A stretch of DNA of 64,000 nucleotides from Deltaproteobacteria bacterium (GCA_012517315.1 JAAYVE010000029.1:1-64000), one strand, 5' to 3'. Counted from the stretch's first letter, positions 45,561 through 55,316 are shown. Notes: generated by a model not told the origin, from the sequence alone. Translations and numbers: made by a program.

Positions 45561-46153
45561 CGACGCAGTTCTTGTGACAGTTCCCTGAGTCTTCGGAAGG
45601 CGTCTTCCAGGGCTTCCCGCTTCTTGGGAACGCGGAAGTTGAGAGGGGAGGGGTGGAGAGTCACAAAAACCCTCAGGCCGTGTGCTTCCTGGATGGTTCC
45701 ATTCACTTGAGACATTTGCAGGCGGGTCTTTCCGAGGAGGGTTCGCGCCGCACTCAGGCCGAGACACACGACCAGGGGCGGGGACAGGATCCTGAGTTCC
45801 GCCAGGAGGAAGGGCAGGGCATGCCGGCTCTCCGCGATGGAAGGGGCCCTGTTGGTTCCCGAGCGGCTCAGGGGACGAAACTTGAGGAGGTTGGTGACAA
45901 AAACCTCAGCCCTTGCCAGTCCGATTCCCGAAAGGAGTGTGTCCAGGTTCTTCCCCGCCGGGCCCACGAACGGCATCCCCTTCAGTTCCTCTTCACGTCC
46001 AGGCGCCTCACCGACGAAGACGAGGCATTCATTTCCGCATGCGCCCCAGCCGGGGACGAACACTTTTCCCATTGCGTTCGAGCGGTATTCGGAGTCCGAC
46101 CGAATAGAGTCATAGAGACGCTCGAGGAGACGCAGCTTTTCTTCCTCGTCCAT
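45554..46153 (-). CDS. Uracil-DNA glycosylase family 4/5-like protein without Fe-S cysteines
   Basis: 199 residues. Motif A is FVGEAPGREEELKGMPFVGPAG, a close match in all but length to the family 4 active site (GEAPG...G.PFVG.AG), and motif B is VTLHPSPLNFR (family form HPS/HPA). Family 4 enzymes carry four cluster cysteines; here the site KCRP reads KFRP, the later Cys is His (AESRHALPF), and no C-x2-C precedes the first strand (only ACGNEC at about 38-43). The enzyme may therefore work without a cluster, or act on a different base. It removes uracil from DNA if active. The ATG at 46153 lies 64 bases from the cobO stop. Confidence 0.8.
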   Translation of the reverse strand: MDEEEKLRLLERLYDSIRSDSEYRSNAMGKVFVPGWGACGNECLVFVGEAPGREEELKGMPFVGPAGKNLDTLLSGIGLARAEVFVTNLLKFRPLSRSGTNRAPSIAESRHALPFLLAELRILSPPLVVCLGLSAARTLLGKTRLQMSQVNGTIQEAHGLRVFVTLHPSPLNFRVPKKREALEDAFRRLRELSQELRRQ

Positions 46154-46217
46154 CGCATCGTCCTTTTCCGGTGAGGCGCAAAACAGCCGCCTTCAGCGGT
46201 CCACCCCCCGACCCATC

Positions 46218-46742
46218 TCAGAATTCAACGCCTTTTTGCGCCCGAATCCCCTTTTCACGGTATGGGTGCTTGATGGCACGCATCTCCGTCACCAGGTCGG
46301 CCGCCTCCATGATTGCGTCGGGCGCATTGCGGCCCGTGAGGACAACGTGGAGATGCGGCGGCCTATTCTGGATGGCGGCAAGCACCTCCTGGACCGACAG
46401 AAGCCCATAGTCGAGGACAACGTTCAGTTCATCGAATATGATGAGGTCGTACAAGCCGCTTCCGATCGCTTCCCTGCCCTTTGCCCAGCCCTCGGCAGCA
46501 AGCTTTTGATCTTCTTCCAGATTTTCCTTTTTCCAGGTAAAACCCGTTCCCAAAGGGAGGATAGCGATCTCCTCGAGCCTCTTGAGAGACTCCAGTTCCC
46601 CGTAACGCCACTTTCCCTTGATGAATTGGAGGATCAGTGTCTTCATGCCATGACCGGCAGCCCTCAGGGCCATTCCCAGGGCTGCCGTGGTCTTTCCCTT
46701 TCCGTTACCCGTGAAGACGATCAACAGCCCCTTGGTTTTCAT
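46218..46742 (-). CDS. cobO: Cob(I)yrinic acid a,c-diamide adenosyltransferase
   Basis: 174 residues, full length for the CobO/BtuR/CobA family. P-loop FTGNGKGKTTAALGMALRA at the N-terminus, Walker-B-like DLIIFDELN, and VLTGRNAPDAIMEAADLVTE are signature segments. It transfers the adenosyl group from ATP to the corrinoid cobalt, making adenosylcobalamin or its precursors. No other cobalamin gene is adjacent. In an anaerobe this would supply mutases and corrinoid methyltransfer proteins. Confidence 0.95.
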   Translation of the reverse strand: MKTKGLLIVFTGNGKGKTTAALGMALRAAGHGMKTLILQFIKGKWRYGELESLKRLEEIAILPLGTGFTWKKENLEEDQKLAAEGWAKGREAIGSGLYDLIIFDELNVVLDYGLLSVQEVLAAIQNRPPHLHVVLTGRNAPDAIMEAADLVTEMRAIKHPYREKGIRAQKGVEF

Positions 46743-46801
46743 GGAACGGCCGCTCCTTCCAATCCCGAGGGATTCTCCAATGATTGAAGGTGAATGAAGG
46801 C

Positions 46802-46830
46802 GAAAAAAAAGCGGGCAACCACAGCCCGCT
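46802..46830 (-). terminator. Rho-independent terminator downstream of the FmdB gene
   Basis: On the minus strand arms AGCGGGC (46830-46824) and GCCCGCT (46816-46810) form a 7-pair hairpin followed by eight T. It lies 100 bases after the zinc-ribbon gene and upstream of cobO. Confidence 0.85.
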
Positions 46831-46931
46831 CTCTATCTCTTTGATTCCGCTATGATAACGACCTATAGATCCCCGCATTTCTCCCGGTGCAACCGATCCT
46901 CCGGATGCCCATTCTCCAGAGTCTTGCGCAC

Positions 46932-47195
46932 CTACTCCTTGGAGCCGGCATCCTTCTTATCCGACTTTTCCGATTTGGATGCGTCAGAACTGGAAGAGGA
47001 ACTGGTGCTTTGGTTTTTTCCGGCGTAGTCTGTAGTGTACCAACCCGAACCCTTGAGGTGGAAAGTGCTCATGGAGATCAGCTTGTGAAGTTCACCGTCG
47101 CAACATTTGCACTGGGTGAGGGGAGCATCGGAAAACTTCTGCCAGGCTTCAATCGTCTTCCCACACTTGTTGCATTTGTATTCGTAGATTGGCAT
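46932..47195 (-). CDS. FmdB-family zinc-ribbon regulatory protein
   Basis: 87 residues. It begins MPIYEYKCNKCGKTIE with C8-x2-C11 and a second pair at C29 and C31/C32 (TQCKCCDGE), giving a zinc ribbon, then the family motif SMSTFHLKGSGWYTTDY. The tail is rich in Ser and Lys. FmdB-type proteins are putative regulators named from methylotroph amidase clusters; their actual role is poorly known. A GGGAGG ribosome site precedes the ATG. Confidence 0.92.
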   Translation of the reverse strand: MPIYEYKCNKCGKTIEAWQKFSDAPLTQCKCCDGELHKLISMSTFHLKGSGWYTTDYAGKNQSTSSSSSSDASKSEKSDKKDAGSKE

Positions 47196-47355
47196 CGCTC
47201 GTAAACCTCCCTGCAGTGTTCCTCACGCAAACCGTTTTGGACCAGTCTCTGAAACGATAGAATTATAGGCCCGAATCCCTTCTTGTCAAGACACTCATCG
47301 GATGCGTGAACAAAAATCTTGATGCCGGCATCCTTGTGGGCAACGGGAGCTCGTT

Positions 47356-49314
47356 TCACCGGGCAAGCTGGATCAGTTGGCCGTTTTGAACCTGAAGAAG
47401 AAAATAATCCCGTGTCAGTGCGCCGTCGGCGGAGAAGCTGTACCCGCCGGCAATGCCCTCGTATTGCCTGATTTGGAGGAGATTCCTCAGGAAGGCTGTG
47501 CGATCCGGCGTCCCACCCGAAGGTGCAAACCGCGCTTGGGCAAAAAGCATGACAGCATCGTAACCCTGAGCTTCCAAATAAGACGGGGCTGTCTGGTAGG
47601 TCGTTTCATACCGCATCCTGAAGTCCTGGATCTGGGGCTTTCGCCCTTCCGGGATGAACGGGGTGGCAAAAATAGCCTGTTCCACGTAAACACCCCCCAC
47701 TTCCACGAGGGGGGCTTCCCCCCAAAGGTTGGTCCCCAGCAGGGTGACTCCCACCACATTGTTAAACGGGAGCTGTGGCGCAATGAGAGCCACGTTGCTC
47801 ACCTGATCGGGCAGGAAGAGGGCTTCGAAAGGGGTGGAATCGAGACCTGAAGGTGGGGCGTTCTTGGCGGCTATGTTCAGAAGCTTCTGAAGGGGTTCCT
47901 TGAAATCCGTGCTTTTCTCCTTGTAGGACACACTGGCAAGAAGGTTCACTCCCAGGTCCTGGACCACTTCGGCAAACACCTTGGATAGTTTCTGGCCGTA
48001 TCGATCGTCGGGGTACAAAGTGGCAAAACGGGTGTAACCGAGCTTTTCCTTGCAGAAGCGCACGAGGGAGCGGACCATTTCCCGATTGTCCATGAACACA
48101 TGAATGACAAAAGGACTGGCCGGGATCTCCTCATCTTTTTGGGTGAGAGTCAAAAGCGGCACCCCGTAACGGTTTGCCGCTTCCGAAACGGCTTTGGTGG
48201 ATTGAGCACCCAGGGGACCGATCACCGCCATGACCCCTTCGCCCTTGACAAGTTCTTCGAAAGACTTGACGGCCAAATCCGGTTCTGCCTGGGCGTCTTT
48301 CACCACAACGGACAATTGACGGTCCGGATATTTTGCATTCCAATCCTCAACGGCCATGGATACGCCTCTTACCACCAGGCGACCGAACTTGGCATATGGT
48401 CCGTTGAGAGGCACAAGGCAACCAATGCGGTTCGGGTTCAGAGGCGGTGCAGGCCCTGGTGGGGTAGTCGGTCCTGCCGGGGAACGCGCGGGAGCAGGGG
48501 GCTCCCTCTTGGTCAGATGAATCTCTGTGGCGATCGGATGCTGGGGATTCTGCCTCAGGATAGCCTCCAATCGCTCGGCGGCTTTGTCATGCTGGCCCTT
48601 CTGGGTTTCAATGCGGGCCAGTTGGTACTCGAGAAAAGGGGCCATGAAAGGGGAGGGATTCTTCTTGTACAGCTTCTGGATCGTGCCCTCACCCGCGTCT
48701 TTCAGGACATCCATGGCTCTTCGGACCAAGGCCTGCTTTTCTTCAGGGGTCCGAGCAAAACCCTGACCAGCCGATGCCCATTCGAAAGCCTTTTCCGCAT
48801 CTCCCTCCTGTCGGTACACATCGGCCATCAACTGACTGAGTCCGTACTGCACCTGGGGGTTTCCGGTGGAAGCCTCCCACAGGGGCATGGCCTCCTTCAT
48901 GACCTGCCGATTCCGCCCGGCGGCGCTCAGAGCCCGAAGCCGCTCGAGACGGGCGAGGTTTGCACCTTCCCATCGTGGGTATGTATAGAGGAGATAATCG
49001 AAAAATTGGAGGGCCTTTTCGGGCTGATTTTGATCCAATTGGACCTTGCCGAGCCTGTAGAAAGCCTCCGCCGCTGCAGGAGTGTTGGGGTAATTTTGCG
49101 CGACCCTCTCCCACAGGGGCACGGCCGACGTCATCCGTCCGGCCTTGCTGGCGTCATCGGCCTGTTTCAGGAGCGTTTCGGCTTCCCTGGGAGTGGACCC
49201 CATGGAGGCGGGACCGGTGGACAGATCTGCTGGTGCGGGCGTAGTAGGGCCGCACCCAACCAGAAGCGACAGGCAGCAAATGAGAAAAATAGATCCCAAT
49301 AGCGTTGTGCGCAT
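47356..49314 (-). CDS. LppC/LpoA-like lipoprotein with TPRs and a periplasmic-binding fold
   Basis: 652 residues. The signal peptide ends in a lipobox (LLVGC, Cys21), so it should be a lipoprotein. Residues ~40-280 hold TPR-like repeats (EAFYRLGKVQLDQNQPEKALQFFDYLL). A Pro-rich linker (about 280-305) leads into a type-1 periplasmic-binding fold (about 310-650; GCLVPLNGPYAKFG, AVIGPLGAQSTKAV, RFATLYPDDRYGQ). In gamma-proteobacteria LpoA of this layout activates a penicillin-binding protein; a similar peptidoglycan role is inferred, while a transport role is possible. Confidence 0.88.
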   Translation of the reverse strand: MRTTLLGSIFLICCLSLLVGCGPTTPAPADLSTGPASMGSTPREAETLLKQADDASKAGRMTSAVPLWERVAQNYPNTPAAAEAFYRLGKVQLDQNQPEKALQFFDYLLYTYPRWEGANLARLERLRALSAAGRNRQVMKEAMPLWEASTGNPQVQYGLSQLMADVYRQEGDAEKAFEWASAGQGFARTPEEKQALVRRAMDVLKDAGEGTIQKLYKKNPSPFMAPFLEYQLARIETQKGQHDKAAERLEAILRQNPQHPIATEIHLTKREPPAPARSPAGPTTPPGPAPPLNPNRIGCLVPLNGPYAKFGRLVVRGVSMAVEDWNAKYPDRQLSVVVKDAQAEPDLAVKSFEELVKGEGVMAVIGPLGAQSTKAVSEAANRYGVPLLTLTQKDEEIPASPFVIHVFMDNREMVRSLVRFCKEKLGYTRFATLYPDDRYGQKLSKVFAEVVQDLGVNLLASVSYKEKSTDFKEPLQKLLNIAAKNAPPSGLDSTPFEALFLPDQVSNVALIAPQLPFNNVVGVTLLGTNLWGEAPLVEVGGVYVEQAIFATPFIPEGRKPQIQDFRMRYETTYQTAPSYLEAQGYDAVMLFAQARFAPSGGTPDRTAFLRNLLQIRQYEGIAGGYSFSADGALTRDYFLLQVQNGQLIQLAR

Positions 49315-49382
49315 GGAAGACCTCGTGGACTATTCATCACCCGCCTGAAGGAACAAAACCACCCGTGACTCAGGCCCTTTAA

Positions 49383-49417
49383 AAAGCGTTAAGGGCACAG
49401 TCGCCCCGTGCCCTTAA
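49383..49417 (-). terminator. Rho-independent terminator of hrcA-grpE-dnaK
   Basis: A 10-pair perfect stem, TTAAGGGCAC (49417-49408 on the minus strand) with GTGCCCTTAA (49398-49389), is followed by CGCTTTTT. It lies just after the dnaK stop. Confidence 0.85.
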
Positions 49418-49449
49418 ACCATATTCCCACGACACAATCAATAACAACC

Positions 49450-51363
49450 CTATTTCTTGACTTCTTCGAAATCCGCGTCCACAACATCATCGTCGGGCTT
49501 CTTGTACGCCCCCCCGGCAGCGGCCTCTTCCCCTGCCCCGGCAGCCGCCTGCTGCTCGGACGCTCTCTTGTAAGCCTCTTCCGCCACCTTGTGAGACACT
49601 TGCATCAACTGATCCATCTGTTTCTTGATGACATCTGCCTGGTCTGACTCCATGGCCTTCCTGAGTGCCTCGATCTCGCGTTCAATGTCGTGGCGCGTCT
49701 TGGCATCGACCTTGTCTCCCATGTCCCTCATGGTCCGTTCCGTGCTGTAAATGAGGGTATCCGCCTGGTTGCGCGTCTCTACGAGTTCCCGTTTCTTCTT
49801 GTCCTCTTCCGCGTGCATCTCCGCTTCCTTCACCAAATTCTTGATTTCCTCTTCGGAGAGGCCGCTGGATGCCGTGATCTGGATGGACTGCTCTTTTTGC
49901 GTGGCCATGTCCTTGGCGGATACGTGAACGATGCCGTTGGCGTCAATGTCGAACGTGACCTCAATCTGGGGAATTCCCCTCGGGGCCGGTGGAATGCCCA
50001 CCAAGTCGAAGCGGCCGAGCGTCTTGTTGTTCGCCGCCATTTCCCTCTCTCCCTGGAGGACGTGGATGGAAACAGCGGTCTGGTTGTCGCTGGCCGTTGA
50101 AAAGATCTGGCTCTTTCGGGTCGGAATGGTCGTGTTCCGCTCGATGAGTTTCGTCATGACACCGCCGAGTGTTTCAATGCCCAGGGAAAGGGGCGTCACA
50201 TCCAGGAGCAGGACATCCTTCACATCACCCTTGAGCACCCCGGCCTGGATGGCAGCTCCCACCGCCACCACCTCGTCGGGATTGACACCCTTGTGAGGCT
50301 CCCTTCCAAAGAAATCCTGAACCTTCTGCTGCACTCGAGGCACGCGGGTCATGCCACCTACAAGGATCACCTCGTCAATCTGGTTTCGCGTGAGCCCGGC
50401 ATCACGCAGAGCCTGCTCCATGGGTGGTACCAGTCGGTCAATGAGGTCTTCCACCAGGGACTCGAACTTGGCCCTGGTGAGCTTGATGTTGAGGTGCTTG
50501 GGACCGGAAGCGTCGGCTGTGATGAAAGGAAGATTGATTTCCGTCTCCATGGTGGTGGAGAGTTCCATCTTCGCTTTCTCTGCTGCCTCTTTCAAACGCT
50601 GGAGGGCCATTTTGTCGTTACGAAGATCGATCCCGTAATCCTTCTTGAACTCTGCAGCGAGCCAGTCGATGAGGCGCTGGTCGAAGTCCTCCCCCCCGAG
50701 GTGTGTGTCCCCGTTGGTCGATTTCACCTCAAAGACGCCATCGCCGATCTCGAGGATGGAAATATCGTATGTTCCTCCCCCAAGATCGAATACGGCGATC
50801 TTTTCGTCCTTCTTCTTTTCCAAGCCGTAAGCAAGCGAAGCTGCAGTGGGCTCGTTGATGATCCGTAGCACTTCCAGCCCGGCGATCTTGCCGGCGTCCT
50901 TCGTGGCCTGGCGCTGACTGTCATTGAAGTAAGCGGGCACGGTGATCACCGCTTCCGTAACCTTCTCCCCGAGATAATCTTCCGCCGTCTGCTTCATTTT
51001 GGTCAAGACGTACGAGGATATTTCCGTGGGACTGTAGTCTCTGCCGCGTATCCGAATGTGGGCATCGCCATTCGGAGCCTTGACGATCTTGTAAGGCAGC
51101 ACTTTGACGTCCTGCTGCACTTCTTTTGAGTCGTACTTTCGACCTATGAGCCTCTTGACGGCAAAAATGGTATTCTCGGGGTTGGTGATAGCCTGACGTT
51201 TGGCGACCTGCCCCACAAGCCGCTCACCGCTGTCCGTGAAGGCGACCATGGAGGGAGTCGTTCGACCTCCCTCGGAGTTGGTGAGCACCTTGGCTTCCTT
51301 GCCTTCCATGATGGCCACCACTGAGTTGGTGGTACCAAGATCGATCCCGATGACTTTTCCCAT
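49450..51363 (-). CDS. dnaK: Chaperone protein DnaK (Hsp70)
   Basis: 637 residues, full length. ATPase landmarks include [58 protein letters not shown] and [12 protein letters not shown]; the substrate-binding domain has [14 protein letters not shown], and the C-terminus ends [11 protein letters not shown]. It refolds proteins with DnaJ and GrpE. A GGAGGATATTTAG ribosome site precedes the ATG. It is the last gene of the heat-shock operon; no dnaJ follows here. Confidence 0.98.
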   Translation of the reverse strand: MGKVIGIDLGTTNSVVAIMEGKEAKVLTNSEGGRTTPSMVAFTDSGERLVGQVAKRQAITNPENTIFAVKRLIGRKYDSKEVQQDVKVLPYKIVKAPNGDAHIRIRGRDYSPTEISSYVLTKMKQTAEDYLGEKVTEAVITVPAYFNDSQRQATKDAGKIAGLEVLRIINEPTAASLAYGLEKKKDEKIAVFDLGGGTYDISILEIGDGVFEVKSTNGDTHLGGEDFDQRLIDWLAAEFKKDYGIDLRNDKMALQRLKEAAEKAKMELSTTMETEINLPFITADASGPKHLNIKLTRAKFESLVEDLIDRLVPPMEQALRDAGLTRNQIDEVILVGGMTRVPRVQQKVQDFFGREPHKGVNPDEVVAVGAAIQAGVLKGDVKDVLLLDVTPLSLGIETLGGVMTKLIERNTTIPTRKSQIFSTASDNQTAVSIHVLQGEREMAANNKTLGRFDLVGIPPAPRGIPQIEVTFDIDANGIVHVSAKDMATQKEQSIQITASSGLSEEEIKNLVKEAEMHAEEDKKKRELVETRNQADTLIYSTERTMRDMGDKVDAKTRHDIEREIEALRKAMESDQADVIKKQMDQLMQVSHKVAEEAYKRASEQQAAAGAGEEAAAGGAYKKPDDDVVDADFEEVKK

Positions 51364-51511
51364 CTAAATATCCTCCTCTTGACCCAGAATCACATTATTG
51401 TCTCATTGGCCTGGATTGCTTATCAGTTCAAAAAATAATCACACAAACTCGATTTGAATATCAGCATTTCACCGGACTTTGAACCGTCCGGCATACAACC
51501 CTGGAATCCAA

Positions 51512-52096
51512 TCACGAGTCGGAGCCCTTGGACACGATCACCGACGCGGGTCGCAGCAAGCGCTCATTGAGCGTGTAACCCTTCTGGAGTTCCTGGATGA
51601 CGCATTTCTCAGGGTGCTCTGCACTTTCCTGCTGCATCAGAGCCTCGTGGAAATTAGGATCGAAGGGCTTCCCAACGGAATCGAAAGGGGTGCATCCGTA
51701 CTTGGCCATCACGCCGAGAAACCCCTTCAACGTCATGCGAACACCGTCCAGCATCCCCTGCAGATCCGCCTCGGCCTCACCGTGGGCTAGAGCCCGTTCC
51801 AGGTTGTCGATGACTGGAAGGAGTTCCCTCAGTAGGCTCTCGTTGGCAAAGCTGATGCTCTCCGACTTCTCCCGCTCGAGTCGCTTTCTGGTGTTCTCGA
51901 AGTCGGCTGCGAGGCGCAGCAGGCGATCGTTGAGCTGCTGCACCTCCCTTTCCTTCTCGTACAGGATCTCGCTCAGGTCTTTCGACTCACCCCCCGGTGC
52001 CGCAGCTTCTCCATTCTCTCCCTCTCTCGACGGATCCGTTTCGTAAGAACCTGTTTCCTCAACGGGGTGCAATTGCTCCTTTTGCTCTTCGGTCAT
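51512..52096 (-). CDS. grpE: Nucleotide exchange factor GrpE
   Basis: 194 residues from the ATG at 52096 (MTEEQKEQLHPVEE); the frame runs open to 52219 with unrelated composition. An acidic N-terminus and a long coiled coil (DLSEILYEKEREVQQLNDRLL, RLAADFENTRKRLEREKSES) lead to a beta domain with KYGCTPFDSVGKPFDPNFHEA and the end GYTLNERLLRPASVIVSKG, typical of GrpE. It releases ADP from DnaK. The 149-base gap to dnaK is unusually long but holds no gene. Confidence 0.96.
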   Translation of the reverse strand: MTEEQKEQLHPVEETGSYETDPSREGENGEAAAPGGESKDLSEILYEKEREVQQLNDRLLRLAADFENTRKRLEREKSESISFANESLLRELLPVIDNLERALAHGEAEADLQGMLDGVRMTLKGFLGVMAKYGCTPFDSVGKPFDPNFHEALMQQESAEHPEKCVIQELQKGYTLNERLLRPASVIVSKGSDS

Positions 52097-52215
52097 CAGT
52101 CGGAACCTTTCATCCAATGCCCTTGAAAGCCCGTATCCTGAACCTTGGCGACCGGCCCATTTTTGTACTTGAAAGAAGCCATTGCCAAAACGATTCTTCG
52201 CCGGAGGTGGAGGTT

Positions 52216-53262
52216 TCACACCATCTCCGGTTCCTCCAGAAGCTCGCTCAACAAGCTTGCGGTGAATTCTACCACCGGGATGATACGGGAATAATCCATG
52301 CGAAGGGGGCCGATCACTCCCAGAACACCCAGAAGGGTGTCTCCCCGCCAGTACGGAGAGGAAATGAGGCTGATTTCCCGCAATTCCTTCAGTTCGCTTT
52401 CAGAACCCAGGGTGATCCGGACCCCGCCCGTTGTCTCCAGGGTCATGTCCAGCAGTTTCACAATCCTCGACTTGTCCTCGAGGGCCTCCAGGATTCGACG
52501 CAATCGCTGCACGTCTGAAAACTCGGGGTTGTTCAACAGATTGGTCTGGCCTTCAATAAAGACATCACCGCTTTCCAGATTCTCCTGAAACACCCTCTGA
52601 CTCATGTCCAGGGCCTTGGCGTAGAGCTCATCAAACAGCACTTTTTCCTTTTTCATCTCCTCAAGAACCCTGCGCTTCACTTCCCCCAGAGGAACGTTCT
52701 CAAGAAGGTCGTTGAGATAATGAGAATACTTGTCCAACTCATCCTGCCCGATGTCATCCTTGAGATCCAAAATGTGATTGTGCAAGAGGCCGGACTTGGA
52801 AATGAGCACAACCATCACCTGGTGGGGTCTCAAACGGATGAACTCGATGTGTCTGAAGCGGGTGGACGTGATCTTGGGCCATAAAACCACGCCTGCCTGC
52901 CTGCAAAACGTGGACAGGATTCGCGAGGTCTTGCGCAGTGTCTCTCGCAGGTCTTTGTGAATGCCCTGAAACGCCTGGCGGATCATGGTGCGTTCCGATT
53001 CTTCCAAGGACTTGTAACGCATTAAAAAGTCGAGGTAAAAGCGGAGCCCCTTGTCTGTGGGAATGCGCCCCGCCGAGGTGTGCGGCTGAAGCAGAAAGCC
53101 CAGTTCCTCGAGATCCGCCATGACATTGCGAATCGTTGCCGAGCTGACCTTGACCCCGTATCGCTTGGAGATGGTTCTCGAGCCGACGGGTTCACCGGTA
53201 TTGATGTAGTCCGTCACGACGGCATCCAGGACTTCCTGATCTCTTTTCGTCAGCTCAACCAC
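52216..53262 (-). CDS. hrcA: Heat-inducible transcription repressor HrcA
   Basis: 348 residues from a GTG at 53262 (GAGAGGAGAGGAAATCCA upstream; the protein then reads MVELTKRDQEVLDAVVTDYI). The longer frame to 53289 would start inside the CIRCE operator, which argues against it. The winged helix is at about 1-75 (GSRTISKRYGVKVSSATIRN, MADLEELGFLLQPHTSAGRIP), followed by the GAF-like domain. It represses operons bearing CIRCE, here groES-groEL and its own, and needs GroEL for activity in characterised bacteria. It is the first gene of hrcA-grpE-dnaK. Confidence 0.97.
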   Translation of the reverse strand: MVELTKRDQEVLDAVVTDYINTGEPVGSRTISKRYGVKVSSATIRNVMADLEELGFLLQPHTSAGRIPTDKGLRFYLDFLMRYKSLEESERTMIRQAFQGIHKDLRETLRKTSRILSTFCRQAGVVLWPKITSTRFRHIEFIRLRPHQVMVVLISKSGLLHNHILDLKDDIGQDELDKYSHYLNDLLENVPLGEVKRRVLEEMKKEKVLFDELYAKALDMSQRVFQENLESGDVFIEGQTNLLNNPEFSDVQRLRRILEALEDKSRIVKLLDMTLETTGGVRITLGSESELKELREISLISSPYWRGDTLLGVLGVIGPLRMDYSRIIPVVEFTASLLSELLEEPEMV

Positions 53263-53282
53263 TGGATTTCCTCTCCTCTCTG

Positions 53283-53341
53283 TTAGCACTCCACCCTGGA
53301 GAGTGCCAAGCTAACCTAGTGACGATGCCCTCAGTTGTCAA
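53283..53341 (-). promoter_or_regulatory. hrcA promoter with CIRCE operator
   Basis: On the minus strand TTGACA (53341-53336), 17 bases, then TAGGTT (53318-53313). The CIRCE repeat follows immediately: arms at 53301-53309 and 53283-53291 (TTAGCACTC on the plus strand, consensus; GAGTGCCAA one mismatch) with a 9-base spacer. It ends about 20 bases before the GTG start, which supports that start. Confidence 0.93.
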
Positions 53342-53421
53342 GTAGGTCTTGGAATTGGATGGAAGATATTCACTTTGAATTTTGGAGGAGAAGGGTTCCC
53401 GAAGGGCAAAAGACGCCGCCT

Positions 53422-55005
53422 TCAGCGCATGAAGATTTTTCCGACACTGCCCATTCTCCTCAGGAAGGGTTCCACGAGGGGCTGGGCGAAGCGGGTGGAG
53501 AGAAAAAGGAAAACAAGCGCAAAGACCATTCCGCCGACCGTGATTTCATACATGGATTTGCAATAGGGGAATGTCCCGGCGTCGATCCATTCGACGCGGA
53601 TGGTCAACCATGTCAATACTCCTGCGGCGATGGAGATGCCCAAGAGTTTCAGAGAGGCGATTCTGAGGCCGTGGAAGGCCTCGTTTCCAAACCGGCGCCA
53701 CCAGAAAACAGCAAGAAAGAAGGCATAGAGAAATATGGCAACGGCGCTTGCAAGGGCTACCCCCACAGCCTCGAATGTCATGGTGAGCACCCAGAAGAAA
53801 GGTACCGAGAGAGCCGTTACCGCAGTTCCCAGTAAGGCGGGCGAAAGCGTATCCTGGCGGGCGTAATAGCCGCGCCCCACGACCTGCTGTATTCCCCAGA
53901 AAGTCACCGCCGTGAGAAAAACCTGCAGAAGGCGGACCGTCATTTCCGTGTCCAACGATTGAAAATGTCCCTGCTGGAAAACGAGAATAATGACCGGCCT
54001 GGCGATGCACATCATCCAGACGGAAAGGGGAATGAGCAGGGTGAGCACCCCACGCAGGGCCAGATTCAACGTTTGATGGAAGGATGAATAATCTCTCCTT
54101 GAAACGAGTTCTGCCAGGAAGGGATAGGACGCCACACCGGCGGCCTGTGCCACCACGCCCACAGGAACCATCATGATGCGCCGGGCATAGTTGAGACGAC
54201 TCACTGCACCGGTCCCGGCCATGGATCCAAAAATGCGCACAAGCTGTTCATCGAGGACCACAATGGATTGCCCCAACATGAGAGGAAGGGCGATGATGAC
54301 AAACCGCTTGAGAGCGGGATGGCGTAAAACCGGCCGATAGCTGAAGCCGCCGCGCCAGACGGTGATGAAAGGCAGGAGGAAGTTGCCTGCAAAAGCCCCC
54401 GCCAAGACACCCCAGCAAAACCCCTCCATCCCTCCCTTCCTCATGAGGACGCCTCCTAAGATGATGAAGAAATTGTATACAAGGGGTGTGAGAGCGGGAA
54501 CGGTGAACTGCTTGCGGAGGAAAAGCAGAGCGGTCAAGGCCGATCCGAGGAGAAAGAAGAGTTGTGCCGGCAGGATGATGCGAAGGAAGAAGGCGAGTCG
54601 CTGCAGTTCAGAGGCACCAAGGCCGGGTGCGGCCAGAGGTGTTAGATGGGGAGCAAAAACCATGGCGGCAATGGTGAGGGGGGTCATGACGATGGCGATC
54701 CAGGTGAAAGTCGCGGAAAAGAAGCGCCATCCTTGGTGTTCACTTTCAGCGAAATAGGTGGAAAGAAGGGGAATCAGCGTGATAGAAAAGTAGCCGCCCG
54801 CCAGAAGATAATTGAGAAAATCGGGAATGACGAAAGCGGCAAAATAGAGGTCCGATTCCAGGGTCGCCCCGAAAAGATACGAAATGACCTTGTCCCGGAA
54901 GAGGCCCATGAAGCGTGAGAGGAGGACACTGAAACCCATGATGAGAGCGGCCCAGCCCATGTGAAACCGCCTGAGGAGAAAGGTTCCCCGCTTTTCCTCC
55001 GCCAA
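53422..55005 (-). CDS. murJ: Lipid II flippase MurJ (MviN family)
   Basis: About 527 residues from a TTG at 55005 with AGGAGG upstream; an ATG at 55122 would add 39 poorly hydrophobic residues without a ribosome site. Fourteen or so membrane helices are visible. Family segments include FSVLLSRFMGLFRDKVISYLFG at the start, LPLMLGQSIVVLDEQLVRIFG in the middle and GRGYYARQDTLSPALLGTAV. It flips lipid II across the inner membrane for peptidoglycan synthesis. It lies downstream of tRNA-Arg on the opposite strand and in the same direction as the hrcA operon. Confidence 0.93.
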   Translation of the reverse strand: MAEEKRGTFLLRRFHMGWAALIMGFSVLLSRFMGLFRDKVISYLFGATLESDLYFAAFVIPDFLNYLLAGGYFSITLIPLLSTYFAESEHQGWRFFSATFTWIAIVMTPLTIAAMVFAPHLTPLAAPGLGASELQRLAFFLRIILPAQLFFLLGSALTALLFLRKQFTVPALTPLVYNFFIILGGVLMRKGGMEGFCWGVLAGAFAGNFLLPFITVWRGGFSYRPVLRHPALKRFVIIALPLMLGQSIVVLDEQLVRIFGSMAGTGAVSRLNYARRIMMVPVGVVAQAAGVASYPFLAELVSRRDYSSFHQTLNLALRGVLTLLIPLSVWMMCIARPVIILVFQQGHFQSLDTEMTVRLLQVFLTAVTFWGIQQVVGRGYYARQDTLSPALLGTAVTALSVPFFWVLTMTFEAVGVALASAVAIFLYAFFLAVFWWRRFGNEAFHGLRIASLKLLGISIAAGVLTWLTIRVEWIDAGTFPYCKSMYEITVGGMVFALVFLFLSTRFAQPLVEPFLRRMGSVGKIFMR

Positions 55006-55196
55006 ATTCTCCTCCTGTCCGTTGGGTGCTTGATCGCAGGGAGTTCCACGCTGAGCCGCGGGAAGACTCGGCCCTGGAAAACGGCGCTGATCAATAAAAC
55101 TGGGAAAAAAACTATCGGACAAAACGGATGTGACTGCAACGCTTTTCTCCTTGCCTGATGGATGGAATTTTGCTATCAGAATAATCCGCTTTTGAT

Positions 55197-55273
55197 GCGC
55201 CCATAGCTCAGCTGGATAGAGTGCCGGACTACGAATCCGTAGGTCAGAGGTTCGAATCCTCTTGGGCGCACCA
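55197..55273 (+). tRNA. tRNA-Arg (anticodon ACG)
   Basis: 77 bases with encoded CCA (55271-55273). The acceptor stem is GCGCCCA/TGGGCGC, the D arm contains AGCTCAGCTGGATAGAGT, the anticodon loop CTACGAA gives ACG, and the T arm is AGAGGTTCGAATCCTCT. No integrase or attachment-site duplication follows. A terminator lies nine bases downstream. Confidence 0.97.
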
Positions 55274-55281
55274 GAAAAATC

Positions 55282-55316
55282 AAGGGTTCACAGGCGTTGC
55301 CCTGGAACCCTTTTTT
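55282..55316 (+). terminator. Rho-independent terminator of tRNA-Arg
   Basis: An 8-pair stem AAGGGTTC (55282-55289) with GAACCCTT (55305-55312), extended inward by CAGG/CCTG-type pairing, followed by TTTTTTG. Confidence 0.88.
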
